64,000 nucleotides of DNA from an uncultured Gammaproteobacteria bacterium (GTDB taxonomy: Bacteria > Pseudomonadota > Gammaproteobacteria > Steroidobacterales > UBA11654). Below are positions 1-9,440 of the stretch, one piece after another. Under the pieces are notes generated by a model. The model saw nothing but the letters and a program-made list of their open reading frames with translations. It was not told the DNA's origin and made no database searches. The stretch covers positions 30,160-94,159 of the forward strand of contig CALMWC010000007.1 in the NCBI GenBank assembly GCA_937801655.1. Reading direction: 5' to 3'. Numbering within the stretch: position 1 is the first letter of the stretch; the number at the start of each line of letters is the position of its first letter. The position numbers were made by a program, and so were the translations under genes.

Positions 1-1351
1 AAGCAAACTCTCTTGGATCGTATCCTTTCTCAACGGAAACCAATCGAAGTGCGCCATACATAGTTTCATTTACAATATCAATGATACCTTCAGCTGCTTT
101 ATTCATAGATAATCCTAATGCACGTCCTATGGGTTTTACTGAGTCTTGAGCTAGATCTTTTCTTATCTTCCATTCCGAGTCTCCACCCAACTCAACTCCT
201 GATGGCATATAACCTAAAACTACATTGGCATCAGTTACTGTGGGTTCTGTACCCCCTTTATTGTAAGCCGCAGGACCAGGTTCTGCTCCTGCACTTTGAG
301 GACCTACTCTTAATGCACCGGTTAGTTCAGGTACATGAGCAATAGAACCTCCGCCTGCACCCACCGTTCTCACATCAACAGAGGAAGCACGAACAGTCAC
401 ATCTCCTACTGTTGTTTCTCTACTTTGTTCAGCAACTCCATCTTTTACCAGTGATACATCAGTGGATGTTCCACCCATATCAAAAGTTAGAAGATTTTCA
501 TAACCTGCTTGTTTAGCAATCCAAATAGCACCAGTTACGCCTCCTGCAGGTCCACTCATCAATAGATTTACAGGCGAATCTGAAGATGCTTTTGCAGAGG
601 CTAATCCACCGTCTGATCTTAGAATTTGTAACTTGATGTCTTTTCTCATTTTCTTCAGACCATTTTGAAGGTTCTTAACATACTCAGCCACCTTTGGTCT
701 GACATATGAGTTAGCTACAGTCGTTATTGTTCTTTCATATTCTTGCATTTCTGGAACAACTTCTGATGAAAGAGAAACAGGAATCTTTGGCAATAATTTT
801 TTCTTTCTTATTTGTGTTCTAATTTCTTTTTCATGCTTGTCATTAGCAAAAGAATTTATTAACGAAACGGTTATTGCTTCAATTCCTTTTTTAGATAATT
901 CTTTAATGTCATTAGCAAGTTTCCCTACTTTCAAACTGGAAATAACCTCACCTTTTGCTGACATCCTTTCATCAGCTTCAATAGTCAGAGCTAATGGTGC
1001 TAAAGGATCACTTTTATTGTAGATAACCCAACCACCTAAACCACCTGGTACAAAGGATCTTGCGATCTGCAGAACCTGACGATAACCTTTAGTTGTTATA
1101 AGACCTACTTTTGCTCCTGTACCGGTTAAGATCGTATTTGTTGCAACTGTTGTACCATGCATTACAGAAGTGATCTCACCTGGCTCAATACTCGCCTTCT
1201 CGCAAACCTTGTGAATACCATTGAAAACACCTCTTGAAGAATCATCCGGTGTACTGGGAACTTTTGCTGTATGAAGTGCCCCTGTTTTTTCGTTGACTAA
1301 AAGAAGGTCAGTGAATGTTCCTCCTACATCAACACCTAGTCGATAGCTCAT
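1..1351 (-). CDS. Hydantoinase/oxoprolinase family protein (HyuA-like), partial
   Basis: About 450 N-terminal codons are visible; the gene runs off the left edge (family members are usually near 690 residues). It belongs to the ASKHA-fold ATP-dependent hydantoinase/5-oxoprolinase/acetone carboxylase beta family. Visible motifs are DVGGTFTD (about residues 8-15), HGTTVATN (65-72), a second phosphate loop DMGGTSTD near residue 290, and GAGGGSIA followed by GPQSAGAEPGPAAY near 340-365. The ATG at 1351 is preceded by AGGAGAG. The substrate cannot be told from sequence: N-methylhydantoin, 5-oxoproline and acetone carboxylase subunits share these motifs. An HMG-CoA lyase lies upstream on the same strand, 121 bases away. 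A HyuB partner, if present, would lie left of the window. Confidence 0.85.
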   Translation of the reverse strand, partial: MSYRLGVDVGGTFTDLLLVNEKTGALHTAKVPSTPDDSSRGVFNGIHKVCEKASIEPGEITSVMHGTTVATNTILTGTGAKVGLITTKGYRQVLQIARSFVPGGLGGWVIYNKSDPLAPLALTIEADERMSAKGEVISSLKVGKLANDIKELSKKGIEAITVSLINSFANDKHEKEIRTQIRKKKLLPKIPVSLSSEVVPEMQEYERTITTVANSYVRPKVAEYVKNLQNGLKKMRKDIKLQILRSDGGLASAKASSDSPVNLLMSGPAGGVTGAIWIAKQAGYENLLTFDMGGTSTDVSLVKDGVAEQSRETTVGDVTVRASSVDVRTVGAGGGSIAHVPELTGALRVGPQSAGAEPGPAAYNKGGTEPTVTDANVVLGYMPSGVELGGDSEWKIRKDLAQDSVKPIGRALGLSMNKAAEGIIDIVNETMYGALRLVSVEKGYDPREFA

Positions 1352-1472
1352 TTTCTCTCCTAAATTTTACTTGTTTGTTCTAAAGAATATTTTATCTTAA
1401 ATTTACTATTCCTGAATTCTACTAAACCAGATTTAACAGTTATCTTTTAAGTTTAGATGGATAATAATACTT

Positions 1473-2387
1473 TTATTGGAAATTTATTTCAGCATTTTCT
1501 GGAAAAATTCCTGCTTTAGGAACCATGGCTGGAACCGAATGCTCTAATTTTTCTTCTAACCATTCGGAGGTGCTAACAATTTGCTTTAAATTTACACCTG
1601 TTTCAATACCCGATCTGTCAAGCATATAAAGTAAGTCATCCATAGGAATATTGCCAGTAGCTTTCGGTGCGAATGGACAACCACCAATGCCTCCTGTGGA
1701 GGCATCAATAATAGTGACACCCGCTTCAATAGCAGCAGCAGCATTAGCTAGACCTGTATTCCTAGTGTTATGCAGATGTGTTCTAAGAGGAATATTAGGC
1801 GCTAATTCTTTAATAAGCGAAAAGGTCTTTTTAACCTGATTGGGAACAGCAACACCAACTGAATCAGCTAATCCTAGAATATTGGGTTCACCTTCAAGGA
1901 CTTTTTCAGCAATGGAAGCAATGAGTTCAGGATCAACTTCACCTTCGTAAGGGCAACCAAAGGAACAGGCGATAATTACATTGGTTCTAATGCCTGCTGA
2001 TTTTGCATCGGATGCTATTCTAAGCCAATTATCGATAGATTCTTGTGTGACTACATTTTGATTTTTCATATTATATGTATCAGTACTGACTATCACCATC
2101 CCCACTTCATCAATGCCACAATCTCGAGCTCTTTCGAAACCTCGTTGATTCATAATTAATCCAATATAAGAAACATCATCACGGTCAGGAAGGCTTTCTA
2201 CTAACTTTTCAGCATCAGCCATTTGCGGTACTTTTTTTGGATGCACAAAGCTGGTTACTTCAATTTGTTTAATTCCAGCATCCATTGTTTTAATTATAAA
2301 ATCTCTTTTAACATCTGTTGGAAGTATTTTTGGCTCGCTTTGCAATCCATCTCTTGGTCCTACTTCAAGTAGTGAAACTTTACTCAC
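1473..2387 (-). CDS. mvaB: Hydroxymethylglutaryl-CoA lyase
   Basis: A 304-residue DRE-TIM (HMGL-like) enzyme that cleaves HMG-CoA to acetoacetate and acetyl-CoA, the last step of leucine degradation. Family motifs are VGPRDGLQ (about residues 9-16), SFVHPKKVPQMAD, the metal-binding HLHNTRNTG (near 205), and the glycine-rich loop GGIGGCPFAPKATGN carrying the active-site cysteine, followed by DDLLYMLDRSGIETGVNL. The length is full for the bacterial family. The start codon is GTG (2387-2385) behind AAGGAG. No other leucine-catabolism genes are visible here, so it may serve another branched acyl-CoA route. Confidence 0.93.
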   Translation of the reverse strand: MSKVSLLEVGPRDGLQSEPKILPTDVKRDFIIKTMDAGIKQIEVTSFVHPKKVPQMADAEKLVESLPDRDDVSYIGLIMNQRGFERARDCGIDEVGMVIVSTDTYNMKNQNVVTQESIDNWLRIASDAKSAGIRTNVIIACSFGCPYEGEVDPELIASIAEKVLEGEPNILGLADSVGVAVPNQVKKTFSLIKELAPNIPLRTHLHNTRNTGLANAAAAIEAGVTIIDASTGGIGGCPFAPKATGNIPMDDLLYMLDRSGIETGVNLKQIVSTSEWLEEKLEHSVPAMVPKAGIFPENAEINFQ

Positions 2388-2415
2388 AAAATATCTCCTT
2401 TATAAGATTTAATAT

Positions 2416-2443
2416 TTGATATGCAAGTGTATACAAATATTAT
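2416..2443 (+). promoter_or_regulatory. Putative promoter with palindrome for the VOC gene
   Basis: TTGATA (2416-2421) and TATTAT (2438-2443) are spaced 16 bases apart, 34 bases before the start codon of the downstream gene. The 8-base palindrome TGTATACA (2428-2435) sits in the spacer, where a repressor could act on this gene and on the divergent HMG-CoA lyase gene. Such boxes arise easily in AT-rich DNA, so this is tentative. Confidence 0.3.
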
Positions 2444-2476
2444 GATATTCTCTATTTTTTAGATACGAGGTTTAAG

Positions 2477-3346
2477 ATGGATATTGGAAGAATATCAGCA
2501 ATCACTATTGGTGCATCTGATCTTGATATTATGGAGCAAACTTATTCTAAATATTTGGGATATCGTTCCATAAAGACAGGTTTTATAACTCATGATGAAG
2601 CTCATAACTGGGGAGCTGAAAAATTAGTTGATGCTCCTTATATAATTATGCAGCCTGAAAAATCAGATGACTTTTCGTTTCGTTTCGTTTTGCAACCCAA
2701 TCAATCTAATTATATTCCTTTTAAGTCTTATGGCTGGAATGCTGCTGAGGTGATTGTAGAGAATGTGGATGAATTGGAAGAAATTATACGAGAGTCACCA
2801 TTTGAGATTATCGGTCCGCCAGCAGACCTATCATTCACAAGTGATATAAGAGCAATGCAAGTTATAGGCCCAGCTCAGGAAATACTTTATCTAACTCAAT
2901 TTAAAAGAAAAATTGAAGAATTTGATAGTCCCATTCCCAGATGCAGTGTTGATCAAACATTCATTGTAATTTTGGCAGGTAAGTCGATCAATTCCATGCA
3001 GGATTATTATTCAAATTTATTTAACTTAGAAAAAGCACCAATTATGGAATCTAGGATTCGCTCGATATCAAAGGCTTTTAATTTACCTGAAAGTACAAAA
3101 TACAATGCTGCTGCAATTGCAATCAGGGATCAATGCTTAATTGAATTGGATGAAATGCCAAAAGAAGCATCGGAAAGATCTGTTTCGCAAGGTTACTTAT
3201 CGCCAGGCATATCGATAGTTTCATTTAAGTTGTATGACCGAAATAAAATGATCAATAGTTATCAATCTCACTTGCCTAACTTAGAACAATCCAAATGTGT
3301 GATTGAACGCGGATTGAATAATGAGCTAATAGAACTGATTTACTAA
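2477..3346 (+). CDS. VOC (glyoxalase/bleomycin resistance) fold protein
   Basis: 289 residues with two weak vicinal-oxygen-chelate repeats. The first half begins RISAITIGASDLDIMEQTYSKYLGY, cut here to its pattern: a beta strand, then a helix with Tyr/Leu spacing typical of betaalphabetabetabeta modules. The second half restarts near residue 153 (QTFIVILAGKSINSMQDYYSNLF). The usual VOC metal ligands (His and Glu) are not obvious, so it may be a non-catalytic or divergent dioxygenase-like member. It is divergent from the HMG-CoA lyase gene across an 89-base gap. The substrate is unknown. Confidence 0.6.
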   Translation: MDIGRISAITIGASDLDIMEQTYSKYLGYRSIKTGFITHDEAHNWGAEKLVDAPYIIMQPEKSDDFSFRFVLQPNQSNYIPFKSYGWNAAEVIVENVDELEEIIRESPFEIIGPPADLSFTSDIRAMQVIGPAQEILYLTQFKRKIEEFDSPIPRCSVDQTFIVILAGKSINSMQDYYSNLFNLEKAPIMESRIRSISKAFNLPESTKYNAAAIAIRDQCLIELDEMPKEASERSVSQGYLSPGISIVSFKLYDRNKMINSYQSHLPNLEQSKCVIERGLNNELIELIY

Positions 3347-3397
3347 TAAAATTAGAATAATTAAAGTTTAAGATTTATCATTTTATTTGCATTAGTT

Positions 3398-3427
3398 TTT
3401 ACAATTTGATCTATTCTGCTGTAGAAT
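3398..3427 (+). promoter_or_regulatory. Putative sigma-70 promoter of the TonB-dependent receptor gene
   Basis: TTTACA (3398-3403) and TAGAAT (3422-3427) with an 18-base spacer, 34 bases upstream of the receptor ATG. GGGGA lies about ten bases before the start. Assigned by eye only. Confidence 0.35.
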
Positions 3428-3460
3428 TTACATACTTAATTATATACGGGGAAATAGATA

Positions 3461-5671
3461 ATGAAGCAGAATATAAAACTATCGATATTTTCATTGATTG
3501 CAGCGTCACTAATACTAACATTAGATGTCTATGCTCAAAATGAAGGTGGCCTAGAAGAGATTGTGGTTACAGCTCAAAAAAGATCTGAATCTTTGCAAGA
3601 AGTACCCATTTCTATCCAGGTTTTTTCATCCGATGATATCGAACGTCTCGCAGTTACAAATACAATTGACTTAGTGAGAAATGTACCGGGTATGGTTGGT
3701 GTTACTAATGTGGGTCTACCACAAGCAGCAGCATATTTCATAAGAGGTATAGGGCAAGATGAATCCGTATCAACTCTTGATCCGGCAGTAGGAACTTTTG
3801 TTGATGGCGTCTTTTTATCAAGACAAATTGCTAACAATTCAAGATTGTATGATATTGAGAGCGTTGAAGTCCTGAAAGGACCACAAGGTACTTTGTATGG
3901 AAGAAGCACTACGGGTGGTGCAGTTCGTATTATTACCAAGAAGCCAACTGAGGAAACTGAAGGCTGGTTTGATATTGCGTATGGTGAATACAACACTATA
4001 GAAGCTTCTGGAAAACTTAATTTTCCATTAGCTGATAATCTCTTCGCTAAGGTAACCACTTTCTATATTGATCAAGAAGATGGATTTCTACAGAATGTCA
4101 CCTTGAATAAAGACCAGTGGAAAAGAGATGCCAGAGGCGCCAGAGCACAACTAATGTATGTTCCTAATGATCGCACAGAGATTTTATTCTCAGCAGAGTA
4201 CTCTCAAGATGATACTGGAGGAGCTCAAGGCTCTAATAAACTGAGCGCTTGTTGTGGAGATGATTTATTTGTAGTTGAGAGTGGATTGGAAAATACTTGG
4301 GCCAGTACTGAATTAATGGCCTTGAGTGTGAAAGCAACAATGGATTTTGATAATTTCCAAATGGAAGTCATTGCTGCTGATCGTGATTTGGATCATAGCT
4401 TCAATAATGATTATTCCGACCAAATCGTTCCTGCTTACTCCATTCCAAACCTGAGTAATCATCAGCAAACCAGTCTTGAGATTAATTTTACAGGCGAAGT
4501 CGATGGTGCCAATTATCCAGGAATCCAATGGGCTGTAGGCGCATCATATTATGACGATGATAATGCTGTTCTTTTTGGCGATGCTTTATTCCTTTTTGGT
4601 GGAGCAGTGGCTGGAACATTCATGAGAGATCTAACCAACGTCACAGAAGCTCGAGCAATATATGCTGATATCTCAGTTGAACTCGGCGGTGGATGGGGCA
4701 TAACAGCGGGTGGAAGACTCACTAAAGATGAACGAGAAGTTAATGTAGAACAGTTTTTAGACTTAAATGGCGTTCCATGGCAAGCCAGAACACGAGCTAA
4801 TTTTATGGATCGAAGTGGATGGTTATCAACAGCGGCTATAGGTCAACCTTTTGATAATGCAACGGTTGAAGCACTTGGTACTAAAACTAAGCTTGAAGCT
4901 GATGAATTCACAAGTCGTGTTGTTCTGGACTATAAGAAGTCAGAGGATCTTATGTTCTATGCCAGTATTGCTGATAGTTTTAAGGGCGGTGGCTGGGCAT
5001 CAAGAGTTACAGCTGCTGGTGATTTTAAAGATCTTAAGCCTGAATTTGTCACCAACTTTGAAATGGGAATGAAAAGTGAGTGGGCTAACGATACCGTTAG
5101 AGTGAATCTTACTTATTTCAGTGCAGATTATACGGATCTTCAAATCACAGCGATTGATCAAAATACTGGAGCCTTTGTTTATTCTAATAAAGCCGATGCA
5201 TCGGTTGATGGAATAGAAGGTGAATTTGTATATATAGCATCAGACAATCTTACCCTGTTTGCTAACCTTTCAACACTTGAAGGCAATTACACTGATTTAA
5301 GACCAGGAGCTGAAGGACTTGCGACTAAAGAATTAAAAAGAACTCCAGATTTCTCATATCGCTATGGTTTATTATACGATCAAGCTATTGAGTCAGGAGA
5401 GGTAGGTGTGACTGCAGTTATCAATAAAACAGATGAGTATTTCAGCAATCAAAACAATACTCCCAATGGTTACAGACCAGCAGTGAGCAAGCTTGATTTT
5501 ACAGTTACTTATCGACCTAATGATGGTGACTGGAGATTGATAGCAAGTTGTAATAACTGTACTGATGAGAGGAATGCTAACTCCACTCTTGATTTTGGTA
5601 CCTTAGGTTTTGTCACTCAATTCCAAGATATGCCAAGATTATGGAGAGTCTCATATCGATACGATTTCTAA
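3461..5671 (+). CDS. TonB-dependent outer membrane receptor
   Basis: 736 residues. There is an N-terminal signal peptide (about residues 1-25, cleaving after ...DVYA), then a TonB box region LEEIVVTAQKR (31-41), a plug domain with YFIRGIGQDES and VEVLKGPQGTLYGRSTTGGAV (quoted here as its core LKGPQGTLYGR), and a 22-strand barrel ending in an aromatic residue (WRVSYRYDF). This is the class common in marine Gammaproteobacteria and sphingomonads for uptake of complex organic substrates. The ligand is not predictable. A strong terminator follows at 5703. The TonB/ExbBD operon at 7-12.6 kb on the other strand could energise it. Confidence 0.93.
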   Translation: MKQNIKLSIFSLIAASLILTLDVYAQNEGGLEEIVVTAQKRSESLQEVPISIQVFSSDDIERLAVTNTIDLVRNVPGMVGVTNVGLPQAAAYFIRGIGQDESVSTLDPAVGTFVDGVFLSRQIANNSRLYDIESVEVLKGPQGTLYGRSTTGGAVRIITKKPTEETEGWFDIAYGEYNTIEASGKLNFPLADNLFAKVTTFYIDQEDGFLQNVTLNKDQWKRDARGARAQLMYVPNDRTEILFSAEYSQDDTGGAQGSNKLSACCGDDLFVVESGLENTWASTELMALSVKATMDFDNFQMEVIAADRDLDHSFNNDYSDQIVPAYSIPNLSNHQQTSLEINFTGEVDGANYPGIQWAVGASYYDDDNAVLFGDALFLFGGAVAGTFMRDLTNVTEARAIYADISVELGGGWGITAGGRLTKDEREVNVEQFLDLNGVPWQARTRANFMDRSGWLSTAAIGQPFDNATVEALGTKTKLEADEFTSRVVLDYKKSEDLMFYASIADSFKGGGWASRVTAAGDFKDLKPEFVTNFEMGMKSEWANDTVRVNLTYFSADYTDLQITAIDQNTGAFVYSNKADASVDGIEGEFVYIASDNLTLFANLSTLEGNYTDLRPGAEGLATKELKRTPDFSYRYGLLYDQAIESGEVGVTAVINKTDEYFSNQNNTPNGYRPAVSKLDFTVTYRPNDGDWRLIASCNNCTDERNANSTLDFGTLGFVTQFQDMPRLWRVSYRYDF

Positions 5672-5702
5672 ATAATAATTTTAGATAATTGTTAATATAA
5701 TT

Positions 5703-5728
5703 GGCCGGTAGCGATACCGGCCTTTTTT
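5703..5728 (+). terminator. Rho-independent terminator after the TonB-dependent receptor
   Basis: A perfect 8-bp GC-rich stem (GGCCGGTA / TACCGGCC, loop GCGA) is followed by six T. It lies 31 bases after the receptor stop codon and separates it from the TSUP permease gene. Confidence 0.93.
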
Positions 5729-5736
5729 ATTAATGA

Positions 5737-6558
5737 ATGTTAATCATGGAAGTATTAAGTCAAACTGAAATAATCAGTATTATTATTCTAATCTTATTCT
5801 CAGGGTCGATCGCTGGAATATTAGCTGGGTTAATTGGTGTAGGTGGAGGTATTGTGGTTGTCCCTGTCCTCTTTTATTTGTTTACTTATTTGGATTATAA
5901 CGAAGCCATTATTATGCATATGGCAGTTGCTACCTCACTCTTCATCATTGTTCCAACGAGCATCAGATCGGCTCTACAGCATAGAAATAGAGGTGCATTT
6001 GATAATAAGGTTTTTAAACGTTGGCTTATTCCTCTTGCATTTGGTTCTTTATTGGGAAGTATTATTGCTAGTTTTTTATCTTTTGAAACATTAACTTTAT
6101 TTTTTGCTGTAATAGCTGGTTTTGTTTCAATTCAAATGTTGAGAGACCAAAAAGAAAGAAAGTTACCAAAACTTATTTTCAATATTGCCCCTCTCTTTAT
6201 AGGGTTCGTTTCAGCCATGATGGGTATTGGAGGTGGAACTCTCAGTGTTCCTGTTATGAACTTGTCAGGTATAGAGATTAAAAAAGCTATAGGAACATCC
6301 GCTGCGTTTGGAACTGTTATTGCCATACCCTCTTCTATTGGTTTTATTATTACTGGACTTTCCCAGTCTTCACTTTTGCCTGAATACACTATTGGCTATA
6401 TCAACTGGTTATTTTTTATTTTAATAGTTCCTGTAACATTAATATTTGTTCCAATTGGTGTGAAAATAGCTCACAAAATACCTCAAAATATTCTGCGAAG
6501 ATTGTTTGGTTTATTTTTAGGCATCACTGCTATCAAAATGTTTAGTGATTTGATTTAG
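5737..6558 (+). CDS. TSUP-family permease (TauE/SafE-like)
   Basis: 273 residues with about eight predicted membrane helices and the two-fold internal repeat of the sulfite exporter TauE/SafE family. The repeats are marked by GLIGVGGGIVVVPVL (about residues 32-46) and SAMMGIGGGTLSVPVM (about 160-175). Members move small organosulfur or carboxylate anions across the inner membrane; the substrate here is unknown. ATG codons at 5737 and 5746 are both possible and neither has a strong Shine-Dalgarno sequence. A DoxX-family gene follows after 45 bases. Confidence 0.88.
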   Translation: MLIMEVLSQTEIISIIILILFSGSIAGILAGLIGVGGGIVVVPVLFYLFTYLDYNEAIIMHMAVATSLFIIVPTSIRSALQHRNRGAFDNKVFKRWLIPLAFGSLLGSIIASFLSFETLTLFFAVIAGFVSIQMLRDQKERKLPKLIFNIAPLFIGFVSAMMGIGGGTLSVPVMNLSGIEIKKAIGTSAAFGTVIAIPSSIGFIITGLSQSSLLPEYTIGYINWLFFILIVPVTLIFVPIGVKIAHKIPQNILRRLFGLFLGITAIKMFSDLI

Positions 6559-6603
6559 AATTTAAACAGCCATACTGATCATCATTTGTTATGATTATTT
6601 TTT

Positions 6604-7050
6604 ATGAATAAATTAAATAAATTTCTTGAAGAACTGGCGTCTCCATTAAAAAAATACGCCATCTATTTATTACGAATAGGTCTTGGCACTTCCTTTTTTC
6701 TTCATGGCTATGGAAAACTTCCAATCCAGCAGAGTTTTATTAGTTGGTTATCATCAAAAGGGATTCCATTAGCTGAAATTACTGCTCATTTAATTGCCTG
6801 GGGTGAAATAGTATCGGGTATTGGTATTCTAACAGGGGGTTTAATTGGATCTAGAGCTTATCTAGCAGGAGTTTTAATCACGAGATTATCAGGTGGAGCA
6901 GTAATGATTATAATGATCGGTGCTTTGTTAATAGCTCATTCTGATTGGGGTATTTTCTTTGGAGAAAGAGGATCTATTTTATTCGCTAGTGAACAGCTGT
7001 TTCTATTGCTCTTGGGTACTTATTTTGCAATTAAAGGAAACGATGCTTAA
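6604..7050 (+). CDS. DoxX family membrane protein
   Basis: 148 residues with four predicted membrane helices. The family signature is visible as LLRIGLGTSFFLHGYGKL (residues 22-39) and WGEIVSGIGILTGG (about 66-79). DoxX/DoxD-like proteins are inner-membrane proteins linked to thiosulfate or quinone redox chemistry in some organisms, but most are uncharacterised. It probably shares a transcript with the TSUP permease and converges on the TonB-operon TPR gene, with ten bases between stop codons. Confidence 0.8.
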   Translation: MNKLNKFLEELASPLKKYAIYLLRIGLGTSFFLHGYGKLPIQQSFISWLSSKGIPLAEITAHLIAWGEIVSGIGILTGGLIGSRAYLAGVLITRLSGGAVMIIMIGALLIAHSDWGIFFGERGSILFASEQLFLLLLGTYFAIKGNDA

Positions 7051-7060
7051 TCGATAGTCA

Positions 7061-8779
7061 TTAGAAGCTAAGGGCTTGTGATTCTCCACTTCTTAACTGT
7101 TCTTCTATGTTCTTCATTTGGTTTTGCAATAAGGTAACTCTTTCAACTTCTTTGTCTAAAAACTTTTGCCAGTTTTGAACTGTTCTTACAGTTGCTGGTG
7201 TTGGGCACGAAATAACTTTTCCTTCAATTTCTTTACCCATATCCTTGAATGCTTTCTGCGTTTCCAATGTCACAGTTAGTGTTTCTCTATCCATTCCTTC
7301 GGAAGCAGCACATTCATTTAGAGCAATTTCATTTCTAGCATCGGCATCAATCTTAGCTGATGCAAATGATGCTTTAGAGTCCTCATACATAGCTACTTCA
7401 AATTGACACATGCCTAATGTGATATATGAATCATCCAATCGTTTAAGATCTCCTTTGTTGATCGCAACTTTAGCAGAATCCACACAGCCCTTAAAATCAG
7501 CTATGTTGGATAATGATCTAGCAAGTCTTATGTCTAATTCTCCATCGTCTGATAATTTTGCTGCTTCTCTCAAAGCAATAATTGCATTATCGTCATACTG
7601 AGCTAAAAACCAAGACTGTGATAGTAACTTCCAATTTTTAACTTCTTTATCCAATAAGTCTTCATCCATTGCTTTTTGAAGAAGTTTTGCTGCTTCATAT
7701 GGCACTTCAACAGATAGATACAATTGAGCCATTTGAACAAATTCACTACTCTTTTCTAAGAATCCTTCGTGATATGCCGTTTGATAAGCAGCCATTTGGC
7801 TTTCTTCTTGCCTGTCTTGACCATAAAAAGCGGAAAGCTGAGTCCAATATTCTTTTTTAGACCATTCAACTACTAGTCGTTCAAGAACTTCTTTAACTTT
7901 ATCCATTTCTTCTAATTCAAAGTAAGCTGCCCTTAAAAGCAACCACCATTGTTCTTTTGTAGGGCCGATGGCTAGATTTTTTACATCAGTTTCTAAACCT
8001 CTAATGGCTTCTTCTATAACGGGATAATCATCCGAACTTTTTCTTGTTGAAGCTAAATCCATTTTCAGTTTATTTTTCACTTGATTGGCTAGGACAATGT
8101 AATCGAAATTATTTTTATCGTATTTAATTCTGTTTTCAGATGCAGCTGTTGTTACATTTTTTTGCAGTTGCTCCAATCTAAAAGCATTTCTTTCTTCCGA
8201 TAGCGTTATTGCTTGTTCAACTATTGGTATCATTTCTCTGTATTTTTTTTGTTGGTATAGAGCTGAACCTTTTAAAATATATAAATCAGGTCTGGGTGCA
8301 GAATCATTAGCTAAAATGGAGTCCACTGCTTTGATAGCGTTTGTCCAATCTTCTAGCTGAAAATAGAGTTGAGCAATAGTAAACCTTGAAGCCGAGACCA
8401 ATCCATCGGGTACATTCTCATCATCAACTACTTTTTGGTAATAAATGATAGCTCCTTTATAGTCTTCTTTTAGGTATTGCAGATATGCTAAGAAGTAGTT
8501 AACTTGTCCTCTTTCATAAGGCGATAGTTTTTTAAACGCCAATATACTTTGAAGTTCACTTAATCCTTCATCAAGTTTTTCATTTTCTATAAGATCTTGA
8601 GCTACGCCTAGTTTCTTAGCAACTTTTTCACTCATTGAACCTGTTTTCTTAGTTTTTCTTTTAGCGTTTTCTTCTTGGGCATAGACCGATGAGAAGCTCA
8701 AGCTTTTATGTTCGTTATTAAACTCTAAAAAATTAATTAAAAGAGAAATAACAATGAATAATACTATTTTAATTTTCAT
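7061..8779 (-). CDS. TPR protein of the TonB operon
   Basis: 572 residues. An N-terminal hydrophobic signal (about 1-30, KIVLFIVISLLINFL) is followed by a charged segment and then many tetratricopeptide-like helical repeats through residue 480. It is the last gene of the DUF3450-TtpC-ExbB-ExbD-TonB-TPR operon and starts one base after the tonB stop. Homologous genes occupy this place beside Vibrio/Shewanella TtpC-type TonB systems. A periplasmic scaffold role is inferred from location and fold; no enzyme motif is seen. Confidence 0.82.
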   Translation of the reverse strand: MKIKIVLFIVISLLINFLEFNNEHKSLSFSSVYAQEENAKRKTKKTGSMSEKVAKKLGVAQDLIENEKLDEGLSELQSILAFKKLSPYERGQVNYFLAYLQYLKEDYKGAIIYYQKVVDDENVPDGLVSASRFTIAQLYFQLEDWTNAIKAVDSILANDSAPRPDLYILKGSALYQQKKYREMIPIVEQAITLSEERNAFRLEQLQKNVTTAASENRIKYDKNNFDYIVLANQVKNKLKMDLASTRKSSDDYPVIEEAIRGLETDVKNLAIGPTKEQWWLLLRAAYFELEEMDKVKEVLERLVVEWSKKEYWTQLSAFYGQDRQEESQMAAYQTAYHEGFLEKSSEFVQMAQLYLSVEVPYEAAKLLQKAMDEDLLDKEVKNWKLLSQSWFLAQYDDNAIIALREAAKLSDDGELDIRLARSLSNIADFKGCVDSAKVAINKGDLKRLDDSYITLGMCQFEVAMYEDSKASFASAKIDADARNEIALNECAASEGMDRETLTVTLETQKAFKDMGKEIEGKVISCPTPATVRTVQNWQKFLDKEVERVTLLQNQMKNIEEQLRSGESQALSF

Positions 8780-8780
8780 A

Positions 8781-9428
8781 CTATCTTTCTAACTCAAATG
8801 TAATTTTATGTTGAACCCCAGGAACATCGATTGGCGTTCCATTGATGACTCGAGGTTTGTATTTAAATTTAGCCGTTGCTTTAACAGAGGCATTTGCAAA
8901 TAAGCTGCTTGTGCACTCAACTACTTTTGCACCACTTGTGGTTCCATTTCTTGTCACTGTGTATTCAATGATACACCAACCCTCTATACCTCTTGAGAGC
9001 GCTCTGTTGGGATAAATTGGTGCTACTTTAACAATTGGTAGGTATTCACCTTCTCCTGCATTAAAGCCCCCTATTCCAGCACCAACACCGACACCTGTAT
9101 CTACGGCACCAATATTAACAGTCTCAGCTGATGTATCTATATCATCGAGTTGTTGTGGTGTATCAGGGGGTGGCTCTTCTGGCTCTGGTGGTTTTTTTGG
9201 TTTTGCAGTTTTTGTATCCAATGATTCATCTTTTTTAACTCTGACAAAATCAACAAAGCGAAGATCATTTTTTTTAGTAATAGAATCTTCACCAGTAGCA
9301 ATTAGAATTTGCATTAGCCAAAGGATAGAAAACGTAGTAAAAATAGAAATAAAGCCAGCTAATACAATCCTTATTATTGGATTACCTAGATCGATATTAT
9401 TATTTGTTTGCTCTATTGCTTCAGACAT
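8781..9428 (-). CDS. tonB: TonB energy transducer
   Basis: 215 residues. A single N-terminal membrane anchor (about residues 17-40), a proline/glutamate/lysine-rich periplasmic spacer (KPKKPPEPEEPPPDTPQQ, 75-92), a glycine-rich linker, and a C-terminal TonB domain (about 125-215: YPNRALSRGIEGWCIIEYTV ... FKYKPRVINGTPIDVPGVQHKITFEL) with the YPxxA...G motif. It couples the proton motive force harvested by ExbB/ExbD to outer membrane receptors. It lies 12 bases after exbD. Confidence 0.92.
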   Translation of the reverse strand: MSEAIEQTNNNIDLGNPIIRIVLAGFISIFTTFSILWLMQILIATGEDSITKKNDLRFVDFVRVKKDESLDTKTAKPKKPPEPEEPPPDTPQQLDDIDTSAETVNIGAVDTGVGVGAGIGGFNAGEGEYLPIVKVAPIYPNRALSRGIEGWCIIEYTVTRNGTTSGAKVVECTSSLFANASVKATAKFKYKPRVINGTPIDVPGVQHKITFELER

Positions 9429-9440
9429 GTTTACTTTTAT

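Noticed and set aside
3574..4059. 161-codon minus-strand open frame inside the TonB-dependent receptor gene
   Set aside because: It lies opposite a strongly supported coding sequence, has no recognisable domain and no ribosome binding site; treated as a shadow.
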